From: Aquibium sp. ELW1220
GTDB lineage: Bacteria; Pseudomonadota; Alphaproteobacteria; Rhizobiales; Rhizobiaceae
NCBI RefSeq assembly: GCF_030398385.1
Contig: NZ_JAOAOQ010000047.1
Span: 1 to 43,258, forward strand
Length of the DNA: 43,258 bases
Direction of reading: 5' to 3'
Below are positions 1 through 10,812 of the stretch, in pieces (position 1 is the first letter of the stretch; each line of letters begins with the position of its first letter). A model generated the notes under the pieces. It was not told the origin of the DNA and ran no database searches. It saw only the letters and a list, made by a program, of their open reading frames with translations. The translations under genes and the position numbers were made by a program.

Positions 1-314
1 TCGAGATGGGCACGCCCGTCCTTCGACAGAAAACCACCGCGAATCATGCACCCAGCAGAATCGCTCGCGGGACGATCGTCAACGCCATTTCTTCGGGGGT
101 TCGGGGAGTCGGGGTATTACTGATATCGGCAATCTTCGACGCCTTCCGCAGTCGTTCTCGAGCCGAATTAAGTAAACTGTCCCCGCATTTCCGGCGCCCG
201 ATCCGCGTCTGCCACCACCAAGGAAATCAACCCTTTGCACGAATTTCACCCCGCTCTGTCCACACCCCTCCCACGCTGCCGCACAATGGTCGCAGCTGAA
301 GGAGGACGGACGAC
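1..314. other. Intergenic stretch without a convincing gene
   Basis: No reading frame here has a recognisable domain or a convincing ribosome binding site. The only clear structure is one REP-like motif at 163-192, described separately. In the rhizobial gene order the dihydrolipoamide dehydrogenase gene would be expected just upstream, so this may be the spacer after it. That placement is inferred from synteny and lies outside the window. Confidence 0.5.
163..192. repeat. REP-like motif, single copy
   Basis: The segment reads CCGAATTAAGTAAACTGTCC and continues CCGCATTTCC. It is closely related to both arms of the inverted pair at 866-956, in the same orientation as the right arm. Motifs of the form GGGGACAGTTTAC are often seen around REP-associated tyrosine transposase genes. 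That association is from memory, and no such transposase is visible in this window. Confidence 0.55.
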
Positions 315-782
315 GTGGGTGGTGCGGTACGGAACGGGCGGAAGCTGAGGAGCATGATTGCGGTGCTCGGCTCGATGGCGGCCAAGGCCGACATCGCCGC
401 CGGCCGCGCCTTTCCGGTGCGCTGGTTGGTGCTCTTCTTCCTGCGCATCGCCGAGCGCATCGTGCAGGCCCATGTCGCCAAGGGGCTGCAGGTCGAGCTG
501 GCGGAGATCGTGGCCGAGCTCACGCCCGTCGCCGGTCCCGGCGACGCCAGCCCCGCCGATGCCGTCCTGCTCGCCTGGCGCCTCCGCTGGTATGCGACCG
601 TGCTCGTCGCGCTGCTCGGCCGGCTCGGCGGCATCGACTGCCGGATTACCGGCCGCGACCATGCGCCCGACCGGGCCGCCTGCCGAGACGGCAGGCTTGC
701 CTGCGGCGGCGGCGCGCGTCTTGCCATGGCCGGCGGCGCCATGTCAGGCTTCCCGCTGCCGCCGTTCCACGACACGTCCTGA
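315..782 (+). CDS. Small hypothetical protein
   Basis: This is a 155-residue frame with no family I recognise. The GTG at 315 is preceded by GGAGGA at 301-306, a good ribosome binding site. An ATG at 354 is the alternative start. The first 110 residues look protein-like: a basic N-terminus, then an amphipathic or hydrophobic segment around residues 35-50 (WLVLFFLRIAERIV) and a second around residues 85-105. The last 45 residues are low in information and may be non-native. A conserved hypothetical gene occupies a similar place before lipA in related rhizobia, which supports it weakly. Function unknown. Confidence 0.5.
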   Translation: MGGAVRNGRKLRSMIAVLGSMAAKADIAAGRAFPVRWLVLFFLRIAERIVQAHVAKGLQVELAEIVAELTPVAGPGDASPADAVLLAWRLRWYATVLVALLGRLGGIDCRITGRDHAPDRAACRDGRLACGGGARLAMAGGAMSGFPLPPFHDTS

Positions 783-1090
783 CGTTGCCGCGCCGCTGCA
801 CCGAACATCTCCCGGGTCCGACTGGCCGGGCGGCAGAGCCGCCTCCCGGCGCGCCGGCGCTGGCGGAAATGCGGGGACAATTCACCGAATTCGGGGCCGC
901 GCCCGTCGGGACACCCGCGCCCGTCGCCCGAATTCGGTAAACTGTCCCCGCATTTCCCAGCTTTCCAAAATTCCATGCAAGCCGCATGGCTGCGCATGAT
1001 CCGGCAAGTTTTGCGCGGACCGGCGGAACCTCGCGCGGACCGCGCCGTTGTCAGGCACGAACAAGTCGAACAGGCAACGGAGAGAAAGAC
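783..1090. other. Intergenic region holding a REP-like inverted pair and the 5' leader of the next gene
   Basis: There is no supported gene in this stretch. It contains the inverted REP-like pair at 866-956 and, at its right end, the leader of the GlsB-like gene with GGAGAG at 1079-1084 as ribosome binding site. I could not identify a confident promoter. Confidence 0.5.
866..956. repeat. Inverted pair of REP-like motifs
   Basis: The left arm (866-895) and right arm (927-956) are reverse complements at 28 of 30 positions, separated by 31 GC-rich bases. Each arm carries the GCGGGGACA core followed by a run related to TTTACCGAATTCGGG. The layout resembles a bacterial interspersed mosaic element built from two opposed REP units. 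A third, single copy lies at 163-192. In RNA the pair would fold into a long hairpin. Confidence 0.7.
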
Positions 1091-1345
1091 ATGGAAGACG
1101 CGGGCGTGGGCTGGATCGCAGCCATCATCATCGGCGGCATCGCCGGCTGGCTGGCCGAAAAGTTCATGAAGAGTAGCATGGGCCTGCTCATGAACATCAT
1201 CCTCGGCATCGTCGGCGCCATCGTCGCCAATGCCCTGCTCAGTGTCTTCGGCATCGCGCTCGGGGGCACCTGGATCGGCTATCTGATCGCGGGCTTCATC
1301 GGCGCCTGCATCCTCATCGCCATCGCGCGCATGTTCAGGCGCTGA
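1091..1345 (+). CDS. GlsB/YeaQ/YmgE family membrane protein
   Basis: This 84-residue protein is almost entirely hydrophobic, with three predicted membrane segments at about residues 5-22, 30-52 and 58-80 and a basic end (ARMFRR). Glycine-rich helices such as [12 protein letters not shown] are typical of the transglycosylase-associated GlsB/YeaQ/YmgE family, small inner-membrane proteins linked to stress responses. Their molecular role is not settled. The ATG at 1091 is preferred over a frame-compatible start at 986, because GGAGAG (1079-1084) lies six bases before it and the family has this length. The gene sits just before lipA in the same direction, but the 130-base gap suggests separate transcription. 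Confidence 0.85.
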   Translation: MEDAGVGWIAAIIIGGIAGWLAEKFMKSSMGLLMNIILGIVGAIVANALLSVFGIALGGTWIGYLIAGFIGACILIAIARMFRR

Positions 1346-1475
1346 CGCTCCAGTCACCTATGCAGGATTGGCCGCCGTGGCATTCGCCCGGCGGCCTTTC
1401 GTTTTGTGCCCGGAAGGCCTAGATAAACATTGGCGCCGGACAGGACCGGTCGCCCGAAGGACGACCGGGAGCACT

Positions 1476-2438
1476 ATGGTCACCGTCATCGACACGATCG
1501 CGCGTCCGCGCGCCCGCCATCCCGAGAAGGCCCACCGGCCCGACCAGGAGGTGCTGCGCAAGCCGGAGTGGATCCGGGTCCGGGCGCCGGTCTCGAAAGG
1601 CTATTCCGAGACGCGCGAGATCGTGCGCTCGCACAAGCTGGTCACCGTGTGCGAGGAGGCGGGCTGCCCCAACATCGGCGAATGCTGGGACAAGAAGCAC
1701 GCCACCTTCATGATCATGGGCGACATCTGCACCCGCGCCTGCGCCTTCTGCAACGTCGCGACCGGCCGCCCCGAGGCGCTGGACCGCGCAGAACCGGAGA
1801 GCGTGGCCAAGGCCGTGCGGCAGATGGGACTGAACCATGTCGTCATCACCTCGGTCGATCGCGACGACCTCGACGATGGCGGCGCGCAGCACTTCGCCGA
1901 CGTCATCCGTGCCATCCGCGCCCTGTCGCCGGGCACCACCATCGAGATCCTGACGCCCGATTTCCTGCGCAAGGACGGCGCGCTGGAGGTGGTGGTGGCG
2001 GCGAGGCCCGACGTCTTCAACCACAATCTGGAGACCGTGCCGTCGAACTATCTGACGGTGCGCCCCGGTGCGCGCTACTTCCACTCGATCCGGCTGCTGC
2101 AGCGGGTGAAGGAGCTCGATCCGGGCATGTTCACCAAGTCCGGCATCATGGTGGGGCTGGGCGAGGAGCGCAACGAGGTGCTGCAGCTGATGGACGACCT
2201 GCGCGTCGCCGACGTCGACTTCCTGACCATCGGGCAATATCTGCAGCCGACGAAGAAGCATCATCCGGTGAAGGCCTTCGTGACGCCCGACGAATTCCGG
2301 TCCTACGAGACGGTGGCCTACACCAAGGGCTTCCTGATGGTGTCGGCCTCGCCGCTGACGCGCTCGTCGCATCACGCGGGCGAGGATTTCGCCCGGCTGA
2401 AGGCCGCGCGCGACCGGAAGCTCGCCGTCACGGCCTGA
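1476..2438 (+). CDS. lipA: Lipoyl synthase
   Basis: Radical SAM enzyme of 320 residues that inserts two sulfur atoms into octanoyl groups on lipoyl domains of 2-oxoacid dehydrogenases and GcvH. The radical SAM cluster motif is CTRACAFC (C85, C89, C92). The auxiliary sacrificial cluster uses C59, C64 and C70 in [12 protein letters not shown]. The C-terminal serine ligand region appears as [10 protein letters not shown]. Length is normal for the family. The frame is open further upstream, but the ATG at 1476 gives the family length and N-terminus. It lies 24 bases before the coq10-type gene in the same direction, as in other rhizobia. Confidence 0.97.
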   Translation: MVTVIDTIARPRARHPEKAHRPDQEVLRKPEWIRVRAPVSKGYSETREIVRSHKLVTVCEEAGCPNIGECWDKKHATFMIMGDICTRACAFCNVATGRPEALDRAEPESVAKAVRQMGLNHVVITSVDRDDLDDGGAQHFADVIRAIRALSPGTTIEILTPDFLRKDGALEVVVAARPDVFNHNLETVPSNYLTVRPGARYFHSIRLLQRVKELDPGMFTKSGIMVGLGEERNEVLQLMDDLRVADVDFLTIGQYLQPTKKHHPVKAFVTPDEFRSYETVAYTKGFLMVSASPLTRSSHHAGEDFARLKAARDRKLAVTA

Positions 2439-2462
2439 CAGAAACGCCGCTGATCGAAGCCC

Positions 2463-2951
2463 ATGCCGAAATACGAGACCGTCCACCCCGTCCGCCACGC
2501 GCCGGAGCGCATGTATGCCCTGGTGATGGACGTCGAGCGCTATCCGCAGTTCGTGCCGATGTGCGAGGCGCTGAGCGTTCGCTCGCGCAAGGAGCGCGAG
2601 GGTGTCGAAGTGCTCGTGGCCGACATGACGGTGGGCTACAAGGCGATCCGCGAGACCTTCACCAGCCAGGTCGTGGCGCGCGAGGCCGAACTTGCCATCG
2701 ACGTGAAGTATCTCGACGGCCCGTTCCGCTATCTCGAGAACCGCTGGCGCTTCGAGCCTGACGGGACGGGCGGCACGAAGATCCATTTCTTCATCGAGTA
2801 CGAGTTCAAGAGCCGCGTGCTCGGCGCGCTGATGGGCGCAATGTTCGACCGCGCCTTCCGGCTCTTTGCCGGCGCCTTCGAGAAGCGGGCCGACGCCGTC
2901 TACGGCGCGCCCGCGGGCGGCCTCACGGATGCGTCAGCTTCGCGAGCATGA
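2463..2951 (+). CDS. COQ10/RatA-type START-domain protein, putative coenzyme Q-binding protein
   Basis: A 162-residue single-domain protein of the polyketide cyclase/START-like superfamily. The N-terminus (YETVHPVRHAPERMYALV) and the VERYPQFVPMCEA stretch are characteristic of COQ10/RatA proteins, which bind ubiquinone in a hydrophobic cup and assist respiratory quinone function. E. coli RatA was named as a toxin, but in alphaproteobacteria the coenzyme Q role is the likelier reading. The gene follows lipA closely, so the two may be cotranscribed. Its 3' end overlaps the convergent cinA-type gene by 29 bases, so neither can have a conventional terminator between them. Confidence 0.9.
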   Translation: MPKYETVHPVRHAPERMYALVMDVERYPQFVPMCEALSVRSRKEREGVEVLVADMTVGYKAIRETFTSQVVAREAELAIDVKYLDGPFRYLENRWRFEPDGTGGTKIHFFIEYEFKSRVLGALMGAMFDRAFRLFAGAFEKRADAVYGAPAGGLTDASASRA

Positions 2952-3414
2952 GATCGAGCGCGACGCGCACCGTCTGCTGGCGGACGTGATCGCGGCTGCG
3001 GGCTTCGAACAGCCGCTGCACCGCAACCGTCTCGGCACCGCGGGCGGCGAGGCCGAACCAGACCAGCCCGACCGGCTTTTCATCCGAGCCGCCGCCCGGC
3101 CCGGCGATGCCGGTGACGGCGATGGCGATCGTGGCCCGCGACCGTTCGAGAGCGCCCGCCGCCATCTCGCGCGCGGTTTCGGGCGAGACGGCGCCGTGTG
3201 CGGCGAGGGTGGTAGCGGAAACGCCGAGCATCTCCGTCTTCGCCTCGTTGGAATAGGTGACGAAGCCCCGGTCGACGACGATGGAGGAGCCGGCGATGTC
3301 GGTCAGCGCGGCCGAGATGAGGCCGCCGGTGCAGGATTCGGCGGTGGCGATCAGCACGCCTTCGGCAGCGCAGGCCTCGATCAGGGCACGGGCGAGATCG
3401 GTGTACGGGCTCAT
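2923..3414 (-). CDS. CinA C-terminal domain protein, nicotinamide-nucleotide amidase
   Basis: A 163-residue protein corresponding to the C-terminal PncC-type deamidase domain of CinA, without the N-terminal ADP-ribose pyrophosphatase domain. This is common in rhizobia. The family converts NMN to nicotinate mononucleotide in pyridine nucleotide salvage. The segment [20 protein letters not shown] (from about residue 25) and the [10 protein letters not shown] loop (about 109-118) are its hallmarks. The start ATG at 3414 overlaps the ispDF stop in an ATGA arrangement, so translation is probably coupled. The 3' end overlaps the convergent coq10-type gene by 29 bases. Confidence 0.93.
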   Translation of the reverse strand: MSPYTDLARALIEACAAEGVLIATAESCTGGLISAALTDIAGSSIVVDRGFVTYSNEAKTEMLGVSATTLAAHGAVSPETAREMAAGALERSRATIAIAVTGIAGPGGGSDEKPVGLVWFGLAARGAETVAVQRLFEARSRDHVRQQTVRVALDLMLAKLTHP

Positions 3415-4622
3415 GCTGGCAGGTCTCCGGGAAAGACGACGGTGGCAGTGGCGATGGCGGCGATGCCCTCGCGGCGGCCGACGAAGCCGAGCTTCTCGTT
3501 GGTGGTGGCCTTGACGGAGATCCGGTCCGGCGCGATCCCCAGCATGGCGGCCATCGCCGCGACCATCGCGGGCCGGTGCGGCCCGACCTTCGGCGCCTCG
3601 CAGATCAGCGTGACGTCGGCATTGGCGATGCGGCCGCCGCGCCCGCGCACGATGCCGGCCGCGTGCTCGACGAAGAGCCGCGAGGCCGCGCCTTTCCACT
3701 GCGGGTCGGACGGCGGGAAGTGGACACCGATGTCGCCCGCCCCGCAGGTGGCGAGCAGGGCATCGGTCAGGGCATGCAGGCCGACATCGGCGTCGGAATG
3801 GCCGTTGAGCCGGGCCTCGTGCGGGATGGCGACGCCGCAGAGCGTGACGTGGTCGCCGGGCTCGAAGGAATGCACGTCGTAGCCGTTGCCGGTGCGCACG
3901 TCGGGAAAGGACGGCGCCGTGCGCGAGAGTTTGTCGTCGGCCATGGCGATCTCCCTGGCATAGGTGAGCTTGACATTGTCGGGCGAGCCGTCGACCAGCC
4001 GCACCGCAATGCCGGCCCATTCGGCGATGGCGGAATCGTCGGTGAAGTCCTCGCGGCCCTCGGCGGCTGCGCGCCGGTGCGCGTCGAGGATCGGCGCGAA
4101 GCGGAAGCCTTGCGGGGTCTGGGCGGCGAACAGGCCGGCGCGCGGCACCGTGTCTTCGACGTGGCCGTCGGCGCCGCGCTTCAGCGTGTCGGATACCGGC
4201 AGGGCCGGCAGGACGCCGGGATCGGTAACGAGGCCGGCAAGCACGCGGTCGACCAGCGCGGCGTCGACGAAGGGGCGCACGCCGTCATGGATCAGGACGC
4301 TGCCCGGCGCATCCTGCGCCAGCGCCTCGAGTGCGAGCCGGGTGGAGGCCTGGCGCGTGGCGCCGCCGAAGACGATGCGCAGCCGCGGGTCGCGCGCCGG
4401 GAGAGCGGCGTCGAGCAGCGCCTCGTCGTCGCGGTGGATCGCAACGACGATGGTGCCGATGCCCGGGTGGGCGAGGAAGGCGTCTATCGTGCGGCGGATG
4501 ACCGGCAGCCCGCCGATCGGCCGGTACTGCTTGGGCCCTTCGGCCTGGCCGGCACGCTCGCCGCGTCCCGCCGCGACGATCACGGCGGCCGTTCCGCACT
4601 GGATTGGGTGGCTTGTGGGCAT
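3411..4622 (-). CDS. ispDF: Bifunctional IspD/IspF enzyme of the MEP isoprenoid pathway
   Basis: A 403-residue fusion of 2-C-methyl-D-erythritol 4-phosphate cytidylyltransferase (about residues 10-230) and 2-C-methyl-D-erythritol 2,4-cyclodiphosphate synthase (about 245-403). The IspD half shows the nucleotide-binding motif [14 protein letters not shown] and K-Q-Y in [10 protein letters not shown]. The IspF half shows the metal-binding D-x-H in GNGYDVHSF, the LNGHSDADV motif and the TTNEKLGF motif. The fusion is typical of alphaproteobacteria. It is divergent from dusB across 162 bases and translationally coupled to the downstream cinA-type gene. Confidence 0.97.
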   Translation of the reverse strand: MPTSHPIQCGTAAVIVAAGRGERAGQAEGPKQYRPIGGLPVIRRTIDAFLAHPGIGTIVVAIHRDDEALLDAALPARDPRLRIVFGGATRQASTRLALEALAQDAPGSVLIHDGVRPFVDAALVDRVLAGLVTDPGVLPALPVSDTLKRGADGHVEDTVPRAGLFAAQTPQGFRFAPILDAHRRAAAEGREDFTDDSAIAEWAGIAVRLVDGSPDNVKLTYAREIAMADDKLSRTAPSFPDVRTGNGYDVHSFEPGDHVTLCGVAIPHEARLNGHSDADVGLHALTDALLATCGAGDIGVHFPPSDPQWKGAASRLFVEHAAGIVRGRGGRIANADVTLICEAPKVGPHRPAMVAAMAAMLGIAPDRISVKATTNEKLGFVGRREGIAAIATATVVFPGDLPA

Positions 4623-4716
4623 AGCCGACGATCGCTCCGCTGGGACGGTCCCGATCTAGCGAGACGGCTTAACCGTTGCCAGCGTTTTTGTGCTAGCAGC
4701 GCCCAGTCGCCGAATT

Positions 4717-4734
4717 ATGCGTTGCAACCGCAAC
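4717..4734. promoter_or_regulatory. Candidate regulatory element shared with the ntrY leader
   Basis: This site in the ispDF/dusB divergent region reads ATGCGTTGCAACCGCAAC. It contains an inverted repeat, GTTGC-N4-GCAAC (4721-4734). The same 11-mer ATGCGTTGCAA followed by a GCAAC half-site occurs at 8470-8489 before ntrY. Sharing between the two nitrogen-regulatory operons suggests a binding site for one regulator, possibly NtrX or NtrC. That is inference; it does not match the standard NtrC consensus. Confidence 0.45.
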
Positions 4735-4759
4735 CGGACATGTCTAGTGAATAAGCAAA

Positions 4760-4771
4760 GCAGATATCTGC
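4760..4771. promoter_or_regulatory. Perfect 12-base palindrome in the dusB leader
   Basis: GCAGATATCTGC is a perfect palindrome lying 13 bases upstream of the chosen dusB start. It could be an operator or contribute to leader structure. No regulator can be assigned from sequence alone, and a palindrome this short may be chance. Confidence 0.25.
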
Positions 4772-4784
4772 GCGGTTTTTGTGC

Positions 4785-5813
4785 ATGTGTGACCTTCGTA
4801 GGCTAGCCGAACCTTTGACGATCGGCCGGGCCGTCCTTCGCAACCGGGTCTTCCTGGCGCCGCTCTCGGGCATCACCGACAGTGCGTTCCGCAGCCGTGC
4901 TTTCGCGCATGGCGCCGGCATGGTCGTGTCGGAGATGGTGGCGAGCGGCGAGCTGGCGCGTGGACGCCTGGACTCGGTGCGCCGCATCGAGCGCGCCGGC
5001 GACCAGATCCACATCGTCCAGCTCGCTGGCCGCGAGGCGCGGTGGATGGCGGAAGGCGCGCGGATTGCGGCTGGCGAAGGCGCCGACGTCGTCGACATCA
5101 ACATGGGCTGCCCCGCCAAGAAGGTCACGGGCGGCTATTGCGGCTCGGCGCTGATGCGCGACCTCGACCTGGCGCAGTCGCTGATCGAGGCGGTCGTCGA
5201 AGCCGTCGACGTGCCGGTGACGGTCAAGATGCGTCTCGGCTGGGACGATACGGAACTGGTCGCACCCGAGCTCGCGCGCCGCGCCGAAGCGGCCGGCGTG
5301 GCGATGGTGACGGTGCACGGCCGCACGCGCTGCCAGTTCTACAAGGGCGAGGCCGACTGGCGGGCCGTTGCCGCGGTGAAGCAGGCGGTGTCGATCCCCG
5401 TCGTCGTCAATGGCGACATCAGGGATGCGGCCGGCGCCGTCGGGGCGCTGGCGCAGTCCGGTGCCGACGCCGTGATGATCGGCCGCGCCCATTGCGGCGC
5501 GCCGTGGACGGCGGGCACCATCGCTGCGGAGGCGGCCGGGCTGACGGCGCCGGGCGTGCCGGGGACGCCCGAGGCCGTCGCCGACTATGCCGTCGCCCAT
5601 TACGAGGACATGCTTTCGCTTTACGGCACCGGGCCGGGCCTGCGCCATTCGCGCAAGCATCTCGGCTGGTACCTGGAGCGGCACGCCCCGGAGGTCGCCG
5701 ACGAGCACCGGCTCGCCGTGATGACCTCCACCGATCCCAAGACAGTCATCCAACAGCTGCGCGCGGCGCTGGTCGAAGGGACCGGCGCCCACGCCATGAG
5801 GAAAGCCGCATGA
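4785..5813 (+). CDS. dusB: tRNA-dihydrouridine synthase (NifR3 family)
   Basis: A 342-residue FMN-dependent enzyme that reduces uridine in the tRNA D-loop. The TIM-barrel motifs are clear: [12 protein letters not shown] near the N-terminus, the [20 protein letters not shown] block holding the catalytic cysteine, [13 protein letters not shown], and the phosphate-binding VVNGDI and [10 protein letters not shown] segments. The ATG at 4785 is chosen; a TTG two codons earlier is possible and no strong ribosome binding site is visible. In rhizobia this gene, called nifR3, is first in the nifR3-ntrB-ntrC operon. Here its stop overlaps the ntrB start by four bases. Confidence 0.96.
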   Translation: MCDLRRLAEPLTIGRAVLRNRVFLAPLSGITDSAFRSRAFAHGAGMVVSEMVASGELARGRLDSVRRIERAGDQIHIVQLAGREARWMAEGARIAAGEGADVVDINMGCPAKKVTGGYCGSALMRDLDLAQSLIEAVVEAVDVPVTVKMRLGWDDTELVAPELARRAEAAGVAMVTVHGRTRCQFYKGEADWRAVAAVKQAVSIPVVVNGDIRDAAGAVGALAQSGADAVMIGRAHCGAPWTAGTIAAEAAGLTAPGVPGTPEAVADYAVAHYEDMLSLYGTGPGLRHSRKHLGWYLERHAPEVADEHRLAVMTSTDPKTVIQQLRAALVEGTGAHAMRKAA

Positions 5814-6948
5814 GCGCCAGTCCACTGCCAAAGCCGCCGGTCTTCGACCCGGCGCAGATCGTGCTCAACACGATCAGACACCCGGTCATCATGGTCGACC
5901 ATGACGGCCGGCTGACCTATGCCAATGCCGATGCGGAAGTGTTCTTCCGCTCCAGCGCCGTCATCCTGTCGCGCAACACGATCGGCCATTTCGTGCCCTT
6001 CGGCAGCCCGCTGCTCACACTGATCGACCAGGTGCGGGAGCGGCAGTCGCCGGTCAACGAATACCGCGTCGACATCTCCTCGCCGCGGCTCGGCCCCGAC
6101 AAGCTGGTGGACATCTACGTCGCCCCGGTGCCGGAGCTGCCGGGTTCGGTGGTCATCATGCTTCAGGAGCGCTCGATGGCCGACAAGATCGACCGCCAGA
6201 TGACGCACCGGGGTGCTGCGCGTTCCGTGACGGGGCTGGCCGCGATGCTGGCGCACGAGATCAAGAACCCGCTGTCGGGCATCCGCGGCGCGGCCCAGCT
6301 GCTGGAGAGCGTCGTCTCCGACGAGGACAGATCGCTCACCCGGCTGATCACCGACGAGACCGACCGCATCGTCTCCCTGGTCGACCGCATGGAGGTGTTT
6401 TCCGACGAGCGGCCGATCGACCGCACGCCGGTCAACATCCACGTCGTGCTCGACCACGTGAAGGCGATCGCGCGCAACGGCTTCGCGCACGGCATCCGCA
6501 TCATCGAGGACTACGACCCGTCGCTGCCGCCGGTCTATGCCAACCGGGACCAGCTGGTGCAGGTCTTCCTCAACTTGGTGAAGAACGCGGCGGAAGCCAT
6601 CGCCGGCGATCCGTCGGGCGAGATCACGCTGTCGACGGCATTCCGGCCGGGAATCCGGCTCTCGGTGCCGGGAACGCAGGATCGCGTGTCGCTGCCGCTG
6701 CAGTTCATCGTCCATGACAATGGCGGCGGCGTGCCCGAGGACATCCGGCCGATCCTGTTCGATCCCTTCATCACCACCAAGCCGAACGGTTCGGGCCTCG
6801 GCCTGGCGCTGGTGGCCAAGATCGTCGGCGAGCATGGCGGTGTCATCGAGTGCGAATCCTCGCCGCGCGGCACGAGCTTCCGCATCCTGATGCCGGCCTG
6901 GAAGGAAGACTACGCCGCGCCGGCCGGCGGACTGGAAGGAGCCCACCG

Positions 6949-6952
<4 letters not shown>
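5810..6952 (+). CDS. ntrB: Nitrogen regulation sensor kinase/phosphatase NtrB
   Basis: A 380-residue soluble histidine kinase (NtrB/GlnL) that phosphorylates NtrC under nitrogen limitation and dephosphorylates it when PII signals sufficiency. It has an N-terminal PAS domain (about residues 15-125), a HisKA domain with H149 in [10 protein letters not shown], an N-box ([11 protein letters not shown]) and G-boxes ([17 protein letters not shown]). There is no transmembrane segment, as expected. The start overlaps the dusB stop (ATGA at 5810-5813) and the stop overlaps the ntrC start in the same way, so the three genes are translationally coupled. Confidence 0.97.
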
Positions 6953-8406
<1,454 letters not shown>

Positions 8407-8467
8407 CCAAAGGTCCGACGCGGCGGCGCCACGCTTGTGCCGTCGCCATTTTGTTGCAGAATAGCCA

Positions 8468-8489
8468 CAATGCGTTGCAAGTATGCAAC
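8468..8489. promoter_or_regulatory. Candidate NtrX-type site and inverted repeat before ntrY
   Basis: The region contains CAATGCGTTG (8468-8477), which fits the CAA-N3-5-TTG pattern reported for NtrX sites in Brucella as I remember it. Overlapping it is GTTGCAAGTATGCAAC (8474-8489), an inverted repeat with six-base arms. Its 11-mer ATGCGTTGCAA is identical to one upstream of dusB (4717-4727). The site argues for an ntrY start downstream of 8489 and suggests autoregulation by NtrX; both points are inference. Confidence 0.5.
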
Positions 8490-8514
8490 GGGAATGGTGG
8501 CGAATCGCAGCGCA

Positions 8515-10812
8515 ATGACAGCACGCACCGAGTTACTCGATGGCCTCGGACTGAGCGAGCCGGAGACACCCTACGAGGGGCGGCGGCTCGCCGCTCTCCC
8601 GGGGGTCGTCGCGGTCGTTGCCGCGCTCGTGTGCGCGACGGTCTCCTTCGTCATCCTGGTCGGGCTTGGTCCCATCTCGCCCACGAACGAGGTGATGCTG
8701 GGGCTGATCGCGATCAACGTCGCGCTCATCCTGCTGCTGTGCTTCCTGATCGGGCGCGAGGTGCACCAGATCTTCCAGGCGCGGCGGCGCGGCAAGGCGG
8801 CCTCGCGGCTGCATGTGCGCATCGTCGGCCTCTTCTCGGCCATCGCCGCCGTTCCCGCGATCATCATCGCGGTGGTGGCGTCGATCACCCTCGACATCGG
8901 CCTCGACCGCTGGTTCGAGCTGAAGACCAAGGCGATCGTCAGCTCCTCGCTCTCGATCGCGGAGGCCTACGTCCAGGAGAACGCCCGCAACCTGCAGGGC
9001 ACCAGCCTTTCCATGGCGATCGACCTCGACCAGCGCCGCACGCTCTACGGGCTCGACCGGACCGGCTTCCAGCAGGTGCTGACGCAGCAGGCCGTCGGAC
9101 GGGCGCTCGCCCATGCCGCGCTGGTGCGCCTCGACGGCACGGTGATCATGCAGGCCGAAACGCGCGCCGACTTCCCGCTGCCGGCACCCCCGGCAGGCGC
9201 GCTTCGCGATGCCGCCGACGGCACGCCGGTGCTGATCGAGCCGCGCACCCGCAACATAGTCGGCGCGATCATCCGGCTGCGCGACATCGAGGACGCCTAT
9301 CTCTACACGCTGCGCCTGGTCGATCCGGAGGTGATCCGGGCGCGCCAGATCGTCCAGGTGAACGCGGACGACTACACCGACCTGGAGACCAGCCGCACCA
9401 CCGTGCAGATCGCGTTTGCGGTGATTTATCTCGGCCTGACGCTGATCATCGTGCTGTCGGCGATCTGGACGGGCATTGCGGTGGCCGACCGGCTGGTGCG
9501 GCCGATCCGGCGGCTGATCGGCGCGGCCGACGAGGTGGCGACGGGCAATCTCGACGTCGCCGTGCCGGTGCGCAATTCGGACGGCGACGTCGCCTCGCTC
9601 TCCGACACCTTCAACAAGATGCTGCTGCAGCTGAAGTCGCAGCGCAACGAGATCCTGTCGGCCAAGGACCAGATCGACGAGCGGCGCCGCTTCTCCGAGG
9701 CCGTGCTGGCCAGCGTCAGCGCCGGCATCGTCGGCGTCGACGCGGACGGCGTGATCACCATCGTCAACCGCTCGGCCGAGACCATGCTGTCGATCGAAGC
9801 CAACCAGTCAGAAGGCGAGAAGCTGTCGGCCGTGCTGCCGCATTTCGGCCGCGTGTTCGAGATCGCGCGGTCGTCGGAACGCCCCGTCTACCGCGAGCAG
9901 GTGGTCTTCATGCGGCGCGGCGTCGAGCGGACCTTCAACGTGCAGGTGACGATCGAGGAGGGGAAGGGCGAATCGGAGCTGCCGTCCTATGTCGTGACGA
10001 TCGACGACATCACCGACCTCGTGCAGGCGCAGCGCTCGTCGGCCTGGGCCGACGTCGCGCGCCGCATCGCGCACGAGATCAAGAACCCGCTGACGCCGAT
10101 CCAGCTGTCGGCCGAGCGCATCCGCCGCCGCTACGGCAAGGTGATCACCGAGGATCGCGAGGTCTTCGACCAGTGCACGGAGACCATCATCCGGCAGGTC
10201 GGCGACATCGGCCGGATGGTCGACGAATTTTCGGCCTTCGCCCGCATGCCGAAGCCGACGCTCGAGGTGATGGACCTGCGCGAGGCGCTGCGCGAGGCCT
10301 CGTTCCTGGTCGAGGTCTCGAAGGCGGAGATCGAGTTCCGCCGCGACTTCGGCGCGATGCCGCTGAAGGGCCGCTTCGACAGCCGGCTGATGAGCCAGGC
10401 CTTCGGCAACCTGATCAAGAACGCAGCCGAGGCGATCGAATCGGCCGAGCGGACCGACGATGTCCGCGGTGTGATCGAGATCGAGGCGCATTGCGACGGG
10501 GGTTGGATCACCGTCGACATCAAGGACAACGGCAAGGGCCTGCCGGCGGAGAACCGCCAGCGGCTGCTCGAGCCCTACATGACCACCCGCGCCAAGGGCA
10601 CCGGCCTCGGCCTCGCCATCGTCAAGAAGATCGTCGAGGAGCATGGCGGCCGCATCGAACTCCACGACGCGCCCGCCGGGTTCTATGGCGGCCGCGGCGC
10701 GATGATCCGCGTTGTGCTGCCCTCCACGGCTGCCGACGACGTGCTGGCTGGTGCCGGCGGAGACGACGAAAGACAAGAAAAGCAAGAAGAGCAGGTGAAC
10801 CATGGCGTCTGA
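8515..10812 (+). CDS. ntrY: Sensor histidine kinase NtrY
   Basis: A 765-residue membrane kinase paired with NtrX. Four hydrophobic segments are visible: two near residues 25-75, one near 100-120 and one near 300-320, the last two flanking a periplasmic sensor region. Then come HAMP (DRLVRPIRRLIGAADEV), PAS, HisKA with H520 in [14 protein letters not shown], and HATPase (NLIKNAAEAIE, DNGKGLP, GTGLGLAIVKKI). NtrYX controls nitrogen, redox and envelope genes in alphaproteobacteria. The start is uncertain: the ATG at 8515 is chosen, with an in-frame ATG at 8494 as alternative, and neither has a strong ribosome binding site. The end overlaps ntrX by 11 bases. Confidence 0.94.
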   Translation: MTARTELLDGLGLSEPETPYEGRRLAALPGVVAVVAALVCATVSFVILVGLGPISPTNEVMLGLIAINVALILLLCFLIGREVHQIFQARRRGKAASRLHVRIVGLFSAIAAVPAIIIAVVASITLDIGLDRWFELKTKAIVSSSLSIAEAYVQENARNLQGTSLSMAIDLDQRRTLYGLDRTGFQQVLTQQAVGRALAHAALVRLDGTVIMQAETRADFPLPAPPAGALRDAADGTPVLIEPRTRNIVGAIIRLRDIEDAYLYTLRLVDPEVIRARQIVQVNADDYTDLETSRTTVQIAFAVIYLGLTLIIVLSAIWTGIAVADRLVRPIRRLIGAADEVATGNLDVAVPVRNSDGDVASLSDTFNKMLLQLKSQRNEILSAKDQIDERRRFSEAVLASVSAGIVGVDADGVITIVNRSAETMLSIEANQSEGEKLSAVLPHFGRVFEIARSSERPVYREQVVFMRRGVERTFNVQVTIEEGKGESELPSYVVTIDDITDLVQAQRSSAWADVARRIAHEIKNPLTPIQLSAERIRRRYGKVITEDREVFDQCTETIIRQVGDIGRMVDEFSAFARMPKPTLEVMDLREALREASFLVEVSKAEIEFRRDFGAMPLKGRFDSRLMSQAFGNLIKNAAEAIESAERTDDVRGVIEIEAHCDGGWITVDIKDNGKGLPAENRQRLLEPYMTTRAKGTGLGLAIVKKIVEEHGGRIELHDAPAGFYGGRGAMIRVVLPSTAADDVLAGAGGDDERQEKQEEQVNHGV

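Noticed and set aside
6-299. 97-codon frame on the plus strand at the window start
   Set aside because: No ribosome binding site, no recognisable domain, and it crosses the REP-like motif.
227-1357. Long open frame of 376 codons on the minus strand
   Set aside because: It runs antisense through the GlsB-like gene and the REP repeats, has biased low-complexity composition and no domain; long antisense frames are common in GC-rich DNA.
1419-2786. Minus-strand frame of 455 codons over lipA and coq10
   Set aside because: It is antisense to two certain genes and its histidine- and arginine-rich product is typical of a shadow frame.
4721-4734. Canonical NtrC binding site before dusB
   Set aside because: The inverted repeat GTTGC-N4-GCAAC does not match the GCAC-N5-GGTGC type consensus, so it was reported only as an unassigned shared element.
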